Both the position numbers and the translations under genes were made by a program. Positions 8,863 through 18,900 of a stretch of 42,248 bases of DNA are shown one piece after another. The stretch is from Verrucomicrobiota bacterium (GTDB lineage Bacteria > Verrucomicrobiota > Verrucomicrobiia > Limisphaerales > CAIMTB01). The notes below the pieces were generated by a model that made no database searches, was not told the DNA's origin, and saw nothing but the letters and a program-made list of their open reading frames with translations. Each line of letters begins with the position of its first letter. The stretch's first letter is position 1. The stretch lies in the NCBI GenBank assembly GCA_963205105.1, contig CAUJJW010000041.1, forward strand, positions 1 to 42,248. The letters are read 5' to 3'.

Positions 8863-10200
8863 ATGCTCGTCGTACCTGGTCCTTCCAAGCGCTTTTGCGA
8901 CGGTGTTTCGCGTCGCAATTTCCTCCGCATCGGCGCGCTCGGCATGGGAGGCCTCGCGGTGCCGCAATTGCTGCGCGCGGAATCCCAGTCCGGAATCCGC
9001 TCCTCCCAGAAAGCGGTGATCATGATCTACCTGCCGGGTGGACCACCGCATCAGGACACCTTCGATCTGAAGATGGACGCCCCCGCCGAGATCCGGGGCG
9101 AGTTCAACCCCATCCCCACCAACGTCCCCGGCACCCAGATCTGCGAGCACCTGCCGCGCCTGGCCAAAATGGCGGACCGTTACACCATCATCCGGTCCAT
9201 CTCCGACGCCATCGACGATCACTCGGACTTCATGTGCCAGACCGGGCGGCGCAAGAACGGCCAACCCCCTGGCGGTTGGCCCACCATGGGAGCCTCGGTT
9301 GCCCGGCTGTTTGGCTCTTCGGATTCCTCCATTCCAGCGTTCATCGGGCTCGAGCCGCGCATGCAGCATCGTCCGTACAACGCCGCCAATGCCGGGTACG
9401 CCGGCGTGGCGAATGACGCGTTCCGTCCCGCGGCGGATGCCAAGTCGGACATGGTGCTGAACGGGATCACCACCGAACGCCTCGCCGATCGACGCGCCCT
9501 GCTGAGCGCCTTCGACACCTTCCGTCGGGATGTCGACGCCACCGGCTTGATGTCGGGTCTGGACGGTTTCAATCAGCAGGCATTCGGCATGCTGACGTCG
9601 AGCCGGTTGCTGCAGGCACTCGACCTCAAGAACGAAGATCCCAAGCGGCTGGAGCGCTACGGCAAGGGCGACGCCAAAGTGCACGGCGACGCCGCACCGA
9701 TGCTCAATGAACAGTTCTGCGTCGCCCGCCGCCTGGTCGAAGCCGGAGCCCGGTTCGTCACCGTGGCGTACGGCTTCTGGGATTATCACGGGAACAACTT
9801 CGGCAACGCCCGGAACGACCTGCCGATGCTGGACCAGGCACTGAGCGCCCTCTACGAGGACCTCCACGACCGCGGCATGGAACGGGACGTGAGCGTCATC
9901 GTCTGGGGCGAATTCGGTCGTTCGCCCACCATCAACAAGGACGGCGGACGCGACCACTGGCCTCGGGCGAATTGTGCCCTCCTGGCTGGCGGTGGCATGA
10001 AGGTCGGCCAAGTCATCGGCGCCACCGACCGCCTGGGCGGTGAACCTTCCGAACGCCCGGTCCAGTTCGGCGAAATCTTCGCCACCCTCTACCACAGCCT
10101 CGGCGTCGACGTGAACAAGGTGACGATTCCGGACTTCACGGGACGCCCGCAGTTCCTGGTGCCCGACGGCTGCCAACCGATGAAGGAGTTGGTCGGGTGA
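8863..10200 (+). CDS. DUF1501 family Tat-exported protein (tandem copy 2)
   Basis: A 445-residue DUF1501 protein, paralogous to the gene just upstream. It has the Tat motif SRRNFLRIGALGMGG, then [58 protein letters not shown], and the same C-terminal [16 protein letters not shown]. The middle segments (about 9240-9440) differ most between the copies, for example HRPYNAANAGYAGV against [14 protein letters not shown], suggesting divergence at a substrate- or partner-facing surface. It is followed by repeat-rich DNA and then a DUF1549/DUF1553 gene in the same direction, the usual partner family. Confidence 0.9.
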   Translation: MLVVPGPSKRFCDGVSRRNFLRIGALGMGGLAVPQLLRAESQSGIRSSQKAVIMIYLPGGPPHQDTFDLKMDAPAEIRGEFNPIPTNVPGTQICEHLPRLAKMADRYTIIRSISDAIDDHSDFMCQTGRRKNGQPPGGWPTMGASVARLFGSSDSSIPAFIGLEPRMQHRPYNAANAGYAGVANDAFRPAADAKSDMVLNGITTERLADRRALLSAFDTFRRDVDATGLMSGLDGFNQQAFGMLTSSRLLQALDLKNEDPKRLERYGKGDAKVHGDAAPMLNEQFCVARRLVEAGARFVTVAYGFWDYHGNNFGNARNDLPMLDQALSALYEDLHDRGMERDVSVIVWGEFGRSPTINKDGGRDHWPRANCALLAGGGMKVGQVIGATDRLGGEPSERPVQFGEIFATLYHSLGVDVNKVTIPDFTGRPQFLVPDGCQPMKELVG

Positions 10201-10213
10201 AGGATGGCTCTTC

Positions 10214-10257
10214 CGGTTCATCAACCCCATGCACCCGTCGTACCCGTTGATGCGAAC
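10214..10257 (+). repeat. 44-bp direct repeat, copy 1
   Basis: Begins CGGTTCATCAACCCCAT and ends TTGATGCGAAC. It matches 10720-10763 with three mismatches in 44 positions. It lies 13 bases after the stop of the second tandem DUF1501 gene. The other copy contains the start region of the next gene. Confidence 0.85.
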
Positions 10258-10305
10258 GAAGGATCCAACCGCTCCTCAAGCCACGGAGTGGCGCCAGAAC
10301 CCTAG

Positions 10306-10325
10306 CCCACGGCGTGAGCCGTGGG
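10306..10325. repeat. Perfect hairpin, arms CCCACGGC/GCCGTGGG, loop GTGA
   Basis: An 8-bp perfect inverted repeat with a 4-base loop. It pairs with a sister hairpin at 10472-10491 whose arms differ by one C-to-T change that is matched by a G-to-A change in the opposite arm. This resembles extragenic palindromes seen in PVC genomes (recalled, not checked). Confidence 0.8.
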
Positions 10326-10471
10326 TGACGTGTGGAACTTGGATTCAGCCCCGGACGGGGCGATCAGATCCTCCCAGGCGAGCCGCGACATCATCCACTC
10401 TCTCGCCGTCGCCCTGCCCCACGCCGTTTCTGGCCGCCCCTCCGGGGCTCCACGTCACGCGGTACGCCCCT

Positions 10472-10491
10472 CCCATGGCTTACGCCATGGG
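10472..10491. repeat. Perfect hairpin, arms CCCATGGC/GCCATGGG, loop TTAC
   Basis: An 8-bp perfect inverted repeat with a 4-base loop, 166 bases from its sister hairpin at 10306-10325. The arm differs from the sister arm by one base, and the partner arm carries the compensating change. Confidence 0.8.
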
Positions 10492-10531
10492 CTTCCGTTC
10501 TGCCGGCCCTCCGGGCCTCCGAGGACACCCC

Positions 10532-10680
10532 CTTCCCATGAACCGCGAATGGGGAAGAGGGGGCGGCTCCGTAGCGGCGGGCGTCTCGCCTGCCGTAGAG
10601 GGGGGCGTCTCGCCCCCCGGAATCCCTGGTTCATGGTCGGTGAGCATGGCGCCTGCGCCAACGCGTCTTCCCAAGCACCG
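10532..10680 (+). repeat. Dispersed repeat element, copy A
   Basis: Starts CTTCCCATGAACCG, has a core GTAGCGGCGGGCGTCTCGCC, then CTGCCGTAGAGG, a GGGGGGC/GCCCCCC hairpin with loop GTCTC, and ends in CTTCCCAAGCA. The same blocks occur in the same order at 20285-20418. A partial third core, TGGCGGCCGGCATCTCGCC, lies at about 10689-10707. It is not coding as far as I can see. Confidence 0.8.
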
Positions 10681-10719
10681 AGCCTCCGTGGCGGCCGGCA
10701 TCTCGCCCCGCGGATCTGT

Positions 10720-10763
10720 CGGTTCATCAACCCCATCCACCCGTCGTACGCCTTGATGCGAAC
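10720..10763 (+). repeat. 44-bp direct repeat, copy 2, overlapping a gene start
   Basis: Second copy of the repeat at 10214-10257, with three mismatches. Its last eight bases are ATGCGAAC, the proposed start (10756) of the following DUF1549/DUF1553 gene. The first copy carries the same ATGCGAAC, which suggests that the original gene-start context was duplicated or that the intervening repeat DNA was inserted. Confidence 0.85.
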
Positions 10764-13326
10764 CATGACTCCCCCATCCTTCCGCCCAGCCACCCTCCGG
10801 CTCACCTGCCTTGCCAGTCTGGCCTGGCTCCTGGCGTGGGTGCCCACCGCCGAGGCGCGGCTCGCCATTCATTTCCGCGAGGGAACCACCGACCTCACCC
10901 TGCGCACCCGCGACGCCCGCCAACAACTGCTCGCCACCGCCGACTCCGATCGTGACGTCACCCGCGCCGTGGTGTGGTCCGTGGAACCCGGCGGCATCGT
11001 GGACATCGACGCCACCGGCCGCGTCACCCCGGTCTCCGACGGCAGCGCCGTGATCTCGGCCCGCCTTTCCGATGGTCCCACCGCCACCTTCCCCGTCACG
11101 GTGACCGATTCGGAACTCTCATCGCCCATCCATTTTGCGAACCAGATCGTCCCGATCTTCACCAAGAACGGCTGCAACGGGGGCGGTTGCCACGGCAAGG
11201 CCGCCGGGCAGAACGGCTTTCGACTGTCTCTGCTCGGCTTCGAACCCACCGAGGATTACGAGCACCTGGTCCACGAAGCCCGGGGTCGACGACTCTTTCC
11301 AGCCGCGCCCGAGCGCAGCCTGCTGATCACCAAGGGCACTGCTGAACTCCCGCACGGCGGCGGCCGACGGCTCGAGCCAGGCTCGGACGATTACCAACTC
11401 CTGGTCCGCTGGATTTCGCTCGGCATGCCGCAAGGGCGGGCCGATGCACCGACCGTCACCCGCATCGAGGTGTTCCCTTCCGAACGCATGCTGGCGCTGA
11501 ACGCCGAACAGCAACTCGTGGTCACCGCCCATTATTCCGATGGCTCCACCGAGGACGTCACCCGGAGCGCTCTGTTCGAACCCAACGACAAGGACATGGC
11601 TGCGGTCAGCCCGAACGGTCGGGTCACCGCCTACAACCAGCCCGGCGAAGTGGCCGTCATGGTCCGTTACCAGGCCAAGGTCACCACCTTCCGCGGCACA
11701 ATTCCCCTCGGCGCTCCCGTCGACACCCTCCCGCCCAGCCGTGGGTTCGTGGATGACTTGGTCTTCCGCCAACTCAAGCGGGTGGGCATGCCGCCGAGCG
11801 CGCTCGCCGACGACACCACCTTCCTGCGACGGGTCACGCTGGATATCGCCGGTCGCCTGCCGACTCCGGAGGAAATTGCCCCCTACCTCAACGCCGCCGC
11901 TCAGGATGATCCCGGCTCCACGTCCGCCCGCAACGCCCCCACGGCGACCCGTCAAAAAGCGCGGGAAGCGGTGATCGACCGGTTGCTGGACTCCACCGAG
12001 TACGCCGAGTACTTCGCCCAAAAGTGGTCCGCCCTGCTGCGCAACAAGCGCACGGACGCGAAGCACCAACGCGGCACGTACGCCTTCCATTCCTGGATTC
12101 GCGACAGCTTCGCGGCCAACAAACCTTACGACCAATTCGTCCAGGAACTCCTCACCGCCTCCGGCGACATCGCGGAGAACCCGCCGGTGGCCTGGTATCG
12201 GCAGGTCAAATCCATGCAGGGCCAACTGGAGGACATTTCCCAACTCTTCCTCGGGCAACGTCTGCAATGCGCCCAGTGCCATCATCATCCGTATGAGAAG
12301 TGGAGCCAGACCGACTATTGGAGCTTCGGCGCCACCTTCTCCCAGATCGGTTACAAGCCTGGCAGTCAGCTCGGGGAAGAAATGGTGATCCACCGTCGCG
12401 GCGTCGCCCAGACCACCAACAAAAAGAACGGTCAATCCGTCAAGGCCGCCGGCCTCGCTCAGCCCGCCTACCCGGTGGGACCCGACGACGACGCCCGCCA
12501 GTTCCTCGCCGATTGGATGACCGACGCGAGCAATCCGTGGTTCGCGAAGGCGGTCGCCAACCGATACTGGAAACACTTCTTCGGCCGAGGCCTGGTGGAT
12601 CCTGAGGACGACATGCGCGAGACGAACCCGCCCACCAACCCCGCGTTGCTCGATGCCCTCGCCGCCCATTTCATCGAAAGCCGCTTCGACCTCAAGGAAC
12701 TCGTCCGGTCCGTGGCCCGCAGCACGACCTACCAACTCAGCGCCGAGCCCAATGCCTTCAACGCGCGCGATCGCCATCATTTCTCACGATTCTACCCGAG
12801 GCGACTCCCGGCCGAAGTGCTACTGGACTCGGTGAACACCGTGACGTTGGCGGAGATTCAGTTCGACGGTCTGCCCAAAGGAACCCGGGCGGTCTGCCTG
12901 CCGGACAACAGCTTCAACGCCGGCAATTACTTCCTCACCGTGTTCGGACGCCCCGAAAGCAGCAGCGCGTGTGAATGCGAACGCAGCATGGACGCCTCCC
13001 TCAGTCAGAGCCTGCACCTGCTCAATTCGAAGGACATCCAGGGCCGGATCAGCTCCGACACCGGCCGCGCTGCCCGCCTCGCCCTGGACAAGGACCGGGA
13101 CGAACCCGCGCGAATCGCGGAGTTGTACCGCATCGCGGTCGGTCGCGAACCCAAGCTCTCCGAGATCCAGACCGCCCAGCAGCACCTTTCCCGGGTGGTA
13201 GCCGCCGCGAAAGAAGGCAAGGACGCCGCGGAGACCGACGCCGCCCGCGCCAAGGCCCGCCGCGAAGCCTGGGAGGACGTGGTCTGGGCCTTGCTAAACA
13301 CCAAGGAATTCCTGTTCAACCATTAG
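10756..13326 (+). CDS. Big2/DUF1549/DUF1553 di-haem exported protein
   Basis: An 856-residue exported protein. A signal sequence, LTCLASLAWLLAWVPTAEA, is followed by a Big2-type Ig domain (about residues 35-120), a PSCyt1-like region with CNGGGCH (Cys140, Cys145, His146, a CX4CH arrangement common in this family), a second Big2-like domain (about 235-330), DUF1549 with the c-haem motif CAQCH (Cys505, Cys508, His509), and DUF1553 to the C-terminus (VANRYWKHFFGRG). ATG 10756 (MRTMTP) or ATG 10765 are both plausible; the frame extends back to 10321 but only through repeats, and a start there would leave the signal sequence internal. Its DUF1501 partners lie upstream. An electron-transfer or binding role at the cell surface is inference; the family has no firm biochemistry. 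Confidence 0.9.
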   Translation: MRTMTPPSFRPATLRLTCLASLAWLLAWVPTAEARLAIHFREGTTDLTLRTRDARQQLLATADSDRDVTRAVVWSVEPGGIVDIDATGRVTPVSDGSAVISARLSDGPTATFPVTVTDSELSSPIHFANQIVPIFTKNGCNGGGCHGKAAGQNGFRLSLLGFEPTEDYEHLVHEARGRRLFPAAPERSLLITKGTAELPHGGGRRLEPGSDDYQLLVRWISLGMPQGRADAPTVTRIEVFPSERMLALNAEQQLVVTAHYSDGSTEDVTRSALFEPNDKDMAAVSPNGRVTAYNQPGEVAVMVRYQAKVTTFRGTIPLGAPVDTLPPSRGFVDDLVFRQLKRVGMPPSALADDTTFLRRVTLDIAGRLPTPEEIAPYLNAAAQDDPGSTSARNAPTATRQKAREAVIDRLLDSTEYAEYFAQKWSALLRNKRTDAKHQRGTYAFHSWIRDSFAANKPYDQFVQELLTASGDIAENPPVAWYRQVKSMQGQLEDISQLFLGQRLQCAQCHHHPYEKWSQTDYWSFGATFSQIGYKPGSQLGEEMVIHRRGVAQTTNKKNGQSVKAAGLAQPAYPVGPDDDARQFLADWMTDASNPWFAKAVANRYWKHFFGRGLVDPEDDMRETNPPTNPALLDALAAHFIESRFDLKELVRSVARSTTYQLSAEPNAFNARDRHHFSRFYPRRLPAEVLLDSVNTVTLAEIQFDGLPKGTRAVCLPDNSFNAGNYFLTVFGRPESSSACECERSMDASLSQSLHLLNSKDIQGRISSDTGRAARLALDKDRDEPARIAELYRIAVGREPKLSEIQTAQQHLSRVVAAAKEGKDAAETDAARAKARREAWEDVVWALLNTKEFLFNH

Positions 13327-13381
13327 GCTCAGTTCGGAGTTCCCCCGCGCCCCGGGCTCGCCACAAGATCCGGCGTTCACC

Positions 13382-15913
13382 ATGCGAGCTCCACGTTTCT
13401 GCCACGCTCTCGCCGCCTTGATCGGAGGCACGCTCGCCGCCGGAGCCCAGCTGCCCAACGCGAAGATCACCTGGATCTTTCCGCCCGGCGCAGCGGTCGG
13501 TTCCACCAACGAAATCACCGTCGCCGGCTCCGACCTGGACGACCCCACCACCCTCGTTTTCTCCCATCCGAGCATCACCGCGGTTCCCCGCACGGACGGC
13601 AGCCCGGTCTTCACCGTCGTGGTCCCCGGGGATGTGGCGCCCGGACTGTTCGAGGTCCGGTTCGCCGGACGGTTCGGGGTTTCGAACCCGCGCGGATTCC
13701 AAGTCGGCATCGATCCTGAGCACACCACCGCCCCCACCAACACCTCCCCGGCAGCCGCCTTCGAAATCGCCGTCAACTCCGTGGTCAACGGCCGGGTCCA
13801 ACCCGCCAACACCTATTGGTACCGTTTTGACGCCCGCCGGGGACAACGCCTCATCGCCCAGGTTCAGGCGCGGGACCTCGATTCGCGCCTCGTTCCGGAC
13901 CTGGCTTTGCTGACCGCGAACCAACGCGAACTGCGTGTCGTGCGCCGCAATGCCCTGCTCCCCTTCACCGTGCCGGAGGATGGCTCCTACTTCCTCCGCC
14001 TGAATGACCAGACCTACCGGGGTGGCGACGACTACGTCTATCGCCTCGTCCTCTCGGACCGTCCCCACGTCGAGTTCGCGCTGCCGTTCACCTGGACCGA
14101 CCGCACGGTGCCAAGCGCGAGGCTGTTCGGCCAGAATCTGCCCAAGGGTGAACCGGCCCCGTTTCTCGACGCCTCCGGGCAAGCCCTCGAAATGCTCGAT
14201 TCGAGCCTTAGCCGTAGTGTTCAGTCGATGCTCGTCCAGCTTCCCGTGGGGGGGTTGTCCCTGCGCAAACCCGCCGCCGCCGTGCTCACAGAGAATTTCC
14301 TGGCCCATCCTCACGCCTGGCCCCTGTTCCCTTCCCTCCACACCTTCATCCAAACCCCCTATCCAAGTTCGTGGAGCGTCTCGAACAGCCTCGCCGCCGT
14401 CACGCCGCCCTGCGATTTCAGCGGGCTTTTTCCCAAACGCGGCGAAATCAGCGGCGTCACTTTCGAATCCACCAAGGGTTCCGTCTTCTGGATCGAAGTT
14501 TTTTCCGACCGGCTCGGATTCAATACGGACCCTCTGGTGGTGATCCAACGCCTCACTCGAAACGACAAGGGCGAGGAGAAGATCCAGGACCTCCAGGAGC
14601 TCGCTGACATCGATTCCAATAACGGCGGACGCGAATTCGACACCACCTCCCGTGATGCGGTCGGACGATTCCAGGTTCCCGAGGACGGCACCTACCGGGT
14701 CCTGGCTCGCGACCTGTACCGCGGCGGTCCCCAATCCCCCCGCCTGCCCTACCGCCTCCAGATCCGCCCCGAAACCCCGGACTACCGGCTGGCCGTCATC
14801 CCGCAATCCCCGCCGCGGAAGGACGACAACGATCGCCAGATCCATCTCATGTCCCTTGCCCTCCGCCGAGGCGCCACCCTTCCTCTGCGGGTCATCGCCT
14901 TGCGCCGTGATGGCTTCGACGGTCCCATCGACGTCACCGCGCACAGCCTGCCCCCAGGCGTGATCGCCTCCCCGGCTCGCATTCCCTCCGGCCAGTCGGC
15001 CACCACCCTGCTCCTCACCGCCGCCACCAACGCCCCCTCCGGTCCCGGGTCGATGGAGGTCTCCGGCCGGGCGCGGATCGCCGATCAGGACGTGGACCGC
15101 AAGGCCGTCGCCTCGACTGCACGCTGGCACATTCCCGATTGGGACCAGGAACGCGGCAACCCGCGCTTTTCCGCAACCCTGGCGTTGGGAGTCGTCGGAG
15201 CCGAAATTGCACCCGTCGCCCTCGCCCCTGCCGTTGCCGATGCCAAGCCCATCGAGGTCCCTGCCAAGGGCAAACTCCGAATCCCTCTCGCCATCGCCCG
15301 AGCCGGGGAGTTCCAAGGAGCCTTCAAGCTGAAACCCTTCGGACACCCCACCCTCGACAAAGCCAAGGAGACGGACGTTCCCGAGAAGTCGACCAACGTC
15401 GTCGTCGAAGTGGATCTCGGCGAGGCCCAGCTTCCGGAAGGCGAACACATCGTCCACCTGGAAGGCACCGTGTCGGGCAAGTACCGGAACAACCCCGAAG
15501 CCGCCGACTCCGCCGAAAGCGTCGCCAAGGCTGCCGCCGCTGAAGCCACCGACGCCGCCGCGCAGGTCAAAAAGTCCGAGGAACAACTCGCGGCTTCCCG
15601 GAAGGCGGAAGACCAGGCAGATGCAGAACTCAAGAAGGCCCAGGAGAAAGCAGCCACCGGCTCCGATGCCGTCGCCCTGGAAGCGCGGGCCGCCGCGGAG
15701 AAGCGCCTGGACGCCGCCAAGGCCGCCCGCGCCGCAGCCGAGCGGGCACTTGCCGATGCGCAAGCCCTCGCCAAAACCGCCGAGGACCGCAAGACCAGCA
15801 CGGCCGCCCAAGCCAAGGCCGCCAGCGAAAAAGCCAAACCCACCGATGTGACGCTCCGCGTTTATTCCCCGCCTGTCATCGTCCGAGTCACGCCCCCTCC
15901 CAAGGCAGGATGA
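13382..15913 (+). CDS. Exported PPC-type multidomain beta protein with coiled-coil insertion
   Basis: An 843-residue exported protein without an enzymatic signature I recognise. After a short signal region (ALAALIGGTLAAGAQ) come an IPT/Ig-like domain (ITVAGSDLDDP) and two domains resembling bacterial pre-peptidase C-terminal (PPC) beta-sandwiches (NTYWYRFDARRGQRLIAQV, GSYFLRLNDQTYRGGDDYVY; GTYRVLARDLYRGG). The C-terminal third has further beta domains. An alanine-rich coiled coil of about 115 residues (about 704-820) interrupts the last one: the strand ending VSGKYRNNPEA resumes as KPTDVTLRVYSPPVIVRVTP. The gene is 55 bases after the DUF1549/DUF1553 gene and its stop overlaps the next start as ATGA (15910-15913), so it is translationally coupled to the WD40/c-haem gene. 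A structural or adhesive surface role is a guess. Confidence 0.85.
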   Translation: MRAPRFCHALAALIGGTLAAGAQLPNAKITWIFPPGAAVGSTNEITVAGSDLDDPTTLVFSHPSITAVPRTDGSPVFTVVVPGDVAPGLFEVRFAGRFGVSNPRGFQVGIDPEHTTAPTNTSPAAAFEIAVNSVVNGRVQPANTYWYRFDARRGQRLIAQVQARDLDSRLVPDLALLTANQRELRVVRRNALLPFTVPEDGSYFLRLNDQTYRGGDDYVYRLVLSDRPHVEFALPFTWTDRTVPSARLFGQNLPKGEPAPFLDASGQALEMLDSSLSRSVQSMLVQLPVGGLSLRKPAAAVLTENFLAHPHAWPLFPSLHTFIQTPYPSSWSVSNSLAAVTPPCDFSGLFPKRGEISGVTFESTKGSVFWIEVFSDRLGFNTDPLVVIQRLTRNDKGEEKIQDLQELADIDSNNGGREFDTTSRDAVGRFQVPEDGTYRVLARDLYRGGPQSPRLPYRLQIRPETPDYRLAVIPQSPPRKDDNDRQIHLMSLALRRGATLPLRVIALRRDGFDGPIDVTAHSLPPGVIASPARIPSGQSATTLLLTAATNAPSGPGSMEVSGRARIADQDVDRKAVASTARWHIPDWDQERGNPRFSATLALGVVGAEIAPVALAPAVADAKPIEVPAKGKLRIPLAIARAGEFQGAFKLKPFGHPTLDKAKETDVPEKSTNVVVEVDLGEAQLPEGEHIVHLEGTVSGKYRNNPEAADSAESVAKAAAAEATDAAAQVKKSEEQLAASRKAEDQADAELKKAQEKAATGSDAVALEARAAAEKRLDAAKAARAAAERALADAQALAKTAEDRKTSTAAQAKAASEKAKPTDVTLRVYSPPVIVRVTPPPKAG

Positions 15914-18900
15914 CCCCTTCCAAACTTCCCGATCCATCCCTGCAACCCGTGTCCCATCCGACCTCCGCCCCTCGATCTCCGAGTGCGTCCCCCACCGCCG
16001 CTGCGGGCTGGTTGCTCGCCCTCTCGACCCTGGCCGCCGCATCCGCGACGCCCCTGCCCGTCGCTGACCTTCGGCGCGATGCCGCCGTCGACTTCGAAAA
16101 GGAAGTCCTGCCCATCCTCCAGCGCAATTGCCTCGCCTGCCACAACCAGACCCGCGCCAAAGCCGACCTGGTCCTGGAGAACCCTGCGTCCATCGCCAAG
16201 GGCGGCGCTTCCGGACCCGCAGTCGTTCACGGTAAGCCTGACGAAAGCCTCGTCTTCACCTCCTCCGCCCACCGGGTCGACGACCTCGTCATGCCTCCGG
16301 TCGGCAACAAGTCGAACGCCGAGAATCTGACCCCGGAAGAATTGGGCCTGCTACGCCTGTGGATTCAACAGGGAGCCCAGGGAGAAGTCCGCGCCGCACG
16401 CGCCCTGGTCTGGCAGGCCATCCCGGACTCCTGGAACTCCAGCTACGCCGTCGCCGTCGACCGAGACGCCCAGCTGGTCGCCTGCGCCCGTGCCAACCGG
16501 GTTCAACTGTACGACGCCCGCACCGGCCGCCCCGCGGGACGTCTCGAAGACCCTGAGCTGCACGGAGCCGCCCAACGCGACATCGTCTCCGCCCTCGCCT
16601 TCAGCCCCACCGAAGACCTGCTCGCCACCGCCGGCTATCAGGAGGTCCGCCTCTGGCGCCGACGCGCGCCAGCAACCCGCGAATTGTTCCGCAGTGAACC
16701 CGGCAACCCGTGGACGGCCGCGACCATTTCCAACGACCGCGCCACCGTGGCCCTGGTCACCGGGTCGGGCGATGTCGAGGTGCGCCGAACCGACACCGGT
16801 GCCGCAGTGGCCTCGTGGCCCGCCATCACCACCAGCCCGGCGTTGATCTCACTGTCCCCGGATGCCACCCGGGTCGCCGTGATCGGCTCCAGCGGCACCC
16901 TCCGTGTCCTTAGCGTGACGGGTCTGGCCCCCACCTTCGACCAACCCCTCGGCGCAGATCCCGCGGCGCTGGCCTGGTTCGACGGCGGACGGGGGCTGGC
17001 CACCGTGTCGCGCGGCGCGAAAACCATTCAGACGTGGCGGTTCCCGGAGCGCCCCGAATCCCCCCAACTGGTACCTGGCCGCAACCTCGCCGCCCACGAA
17101 GCCAGCGTCACCTGTCTTGCCTCGGACACCTCGGGAGCCCTGGTTTCGGGAGCCGACGACGGCACCGTGCTCCGTTGGCCGGTGGAAGGTGAAGCGGCGC
17201 CGGCCTCGCTGCGCTGCGCAGGTCCGGTCGCGTGCCTTCAGCCGACCACGACGCCCACTCGTCTCATCGCCAGCCTGGCCCAGGGCGGCTCAGCCGTGCT
17301 CGAATTCGGAACCCAGCCGGCCATGACGCATGCGCTGAACGGAGACCCCCGCCGAGCCGTCGCCGTCGCCGAGGAGGAACAGGACCTTGGCCTCGCGCGC
17401 CTGGAACTTTCGTTCGCCGAAAAGTCGATTCAGGACATCGAAGCTGAAGCCAAAAAGGCCACCGACACCCTGACCAAAGCCCGCGAGAAAAAGGAAACCC
17501 AAGCCAAAGCCCTCGCCGAAAAACAGCAGAGCCTTACCCAGCAGCAGCAAACCGAAACCGCCGCCACGCAGGAACGCGACGCACTCACCGCCGAATTGCA
17601 GAAGGCCACCGACGCCTTCGCCGCGGCCGAAAAATCCGCCGCCGAAGCCCGGGTTGCCGCCCAGGACGCCGCGGAACGTTCCTTCGCCACCCGACTCGCC
17701 GCCGAGCAGGCAGATCGACTGAAAACGGACCTGGAACGGATCGTTCAATCCGTGGCAGGCCGGCCCGATGAACCTTCCCTGACCAAAGCTCGGGAAGCCT
17801 CGGACGCCGCGAATGCCGATGCCGCCAGCAAGACCCGGCTCACCGGAGAAGCACGCACCCGCGCCGAAAAAGCCCTGGAAGAACTGGCAACCCGTTCGTT
17901 TGCCGCGGGACAGAGCAAAGCCGTCGCCGACCGCGCCAACGCCGATCTGCCCCCGCGCAAGAAGCAGGCCGAGGAGAAGATCGCCGCCGCCAAAAAAGCC
18001 ATAGCCGATCTGCAACCCCAACTGGAGAAAGCCAGGATCGCCCTCGACGGCGGCGAGAAGGACATCCAGATCGCCGAGCAATCAGCGGATCGCATCGCCC
18101 AATCGCTTCAACAAGCGAAGGACGCCGCCGAAACCGCCCGCCGTCGCATCGCCGAATCGGAAACCCGTCTGAAGGAACGCCAAAACCTCGCCGGCGAAGC
18201 CAGCCGCCAACCGCATCCCCTTGCCCACCCCACGCCCTCCGGCACGAGCCTGATCACCTGGAATCCTCAGGGCTCCGCCATCGCCTGGGACCTGGCGACC
18301 GGCACCGCCACCTTCGCCTTCCAGACTTCCGACCAACCGCCCCTCGCTTTGTTGGCGCTGGAGGACCACACCGCGCTGGTGGTCCGTCATGACGGCGTCA
18401 GCCGGGTGGATTTCACCCCCCGCTGGGAGCGTCACCGTACGATCGGAGGCGGCACGAACACCCCGGCTTCTGGCCCGCAGGCGTTGGTCGATCGCGTCAA
18501 CGCGCTCGCGTTCAGTCCCGACGGTTCGCTCCTGGCGACCGGCGGCGGAGAACCTAGCCGCTCCGGCGAATTGAAGTTGTGGAGCACCGCCGACGGCACC
18601 CTGGCCCGTGACCTGGGGTCGGTGCACAGCGATTGCGTGCTCGCCGTGGCCTTTTCACCGCGGGGCGACCGGCTCGCCACGGGCGGCGCCGACCGTTTCG
18701 CCCGGATTACGGAAGTCGGCACCGGCAAACTCCTGCGCAGCCTCGAAGGCCACACCCACCACGTCATGGCCGTCGCCTGGCTGGCCCACGGCGGCGTGCT
18801 CGCGTCCGCGGGCGCCGAAGGTGTGGTCAAAATCTGGAACGCCCAAACCGGCGACCGCCTGAAGAACGTCGACAGCTTCGGCAAGGAAGTCACCGGCCTT

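Larger units (their letters stand above)
10201..10755. other. Repeat-rich gap inside the DUF1501 to DUF1549 gene run
   Basis: About 550 bases without a credible gene, although frames on both strands stay open because the DNA is GC-rich. It holds a 44-bp direct repeat at its two ends (10214-10257 and 10720-10763), two perfect 8-bp-arm hairpins (10306-10325 and 10472-10491), and one copy of a dispersed element (10532-10680) also found at 20285-20418. The plus frame of the downstream gene is open back to 10321, but its translation here follows the repeats, so I treat it as noncoding. Confidence 0.65.

Noticed and set aside
8830..10230. Minus-strand open frame opposite the second tandem DUF1501 gene
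   Set aside because: Shadow of the DUF1501 coding frame; the opposite strand has all the family motifs.
10321..10755. N-terminal extension of the Big2/DUF1549 protein up to 10321
   Set aside because: Its translation follows dispersed repeats and hairpins, and the signal sequence starts just after 10756.
11119..12780. Minus-strand open frame opposite the Big2/DUF1549 gene
   Set aside because: No recognisable domain and fully antisense to a clear c-haem protein gene.
13316..16042. A long open frame on the minus strand opposite the PPC-type gene
   Set aside because: Gly/Arg-rich translation without any domain, entirely antisense to a gene with signal peptide, domains and coupled start. Long antisense frames are expected in GC-rich DNA.
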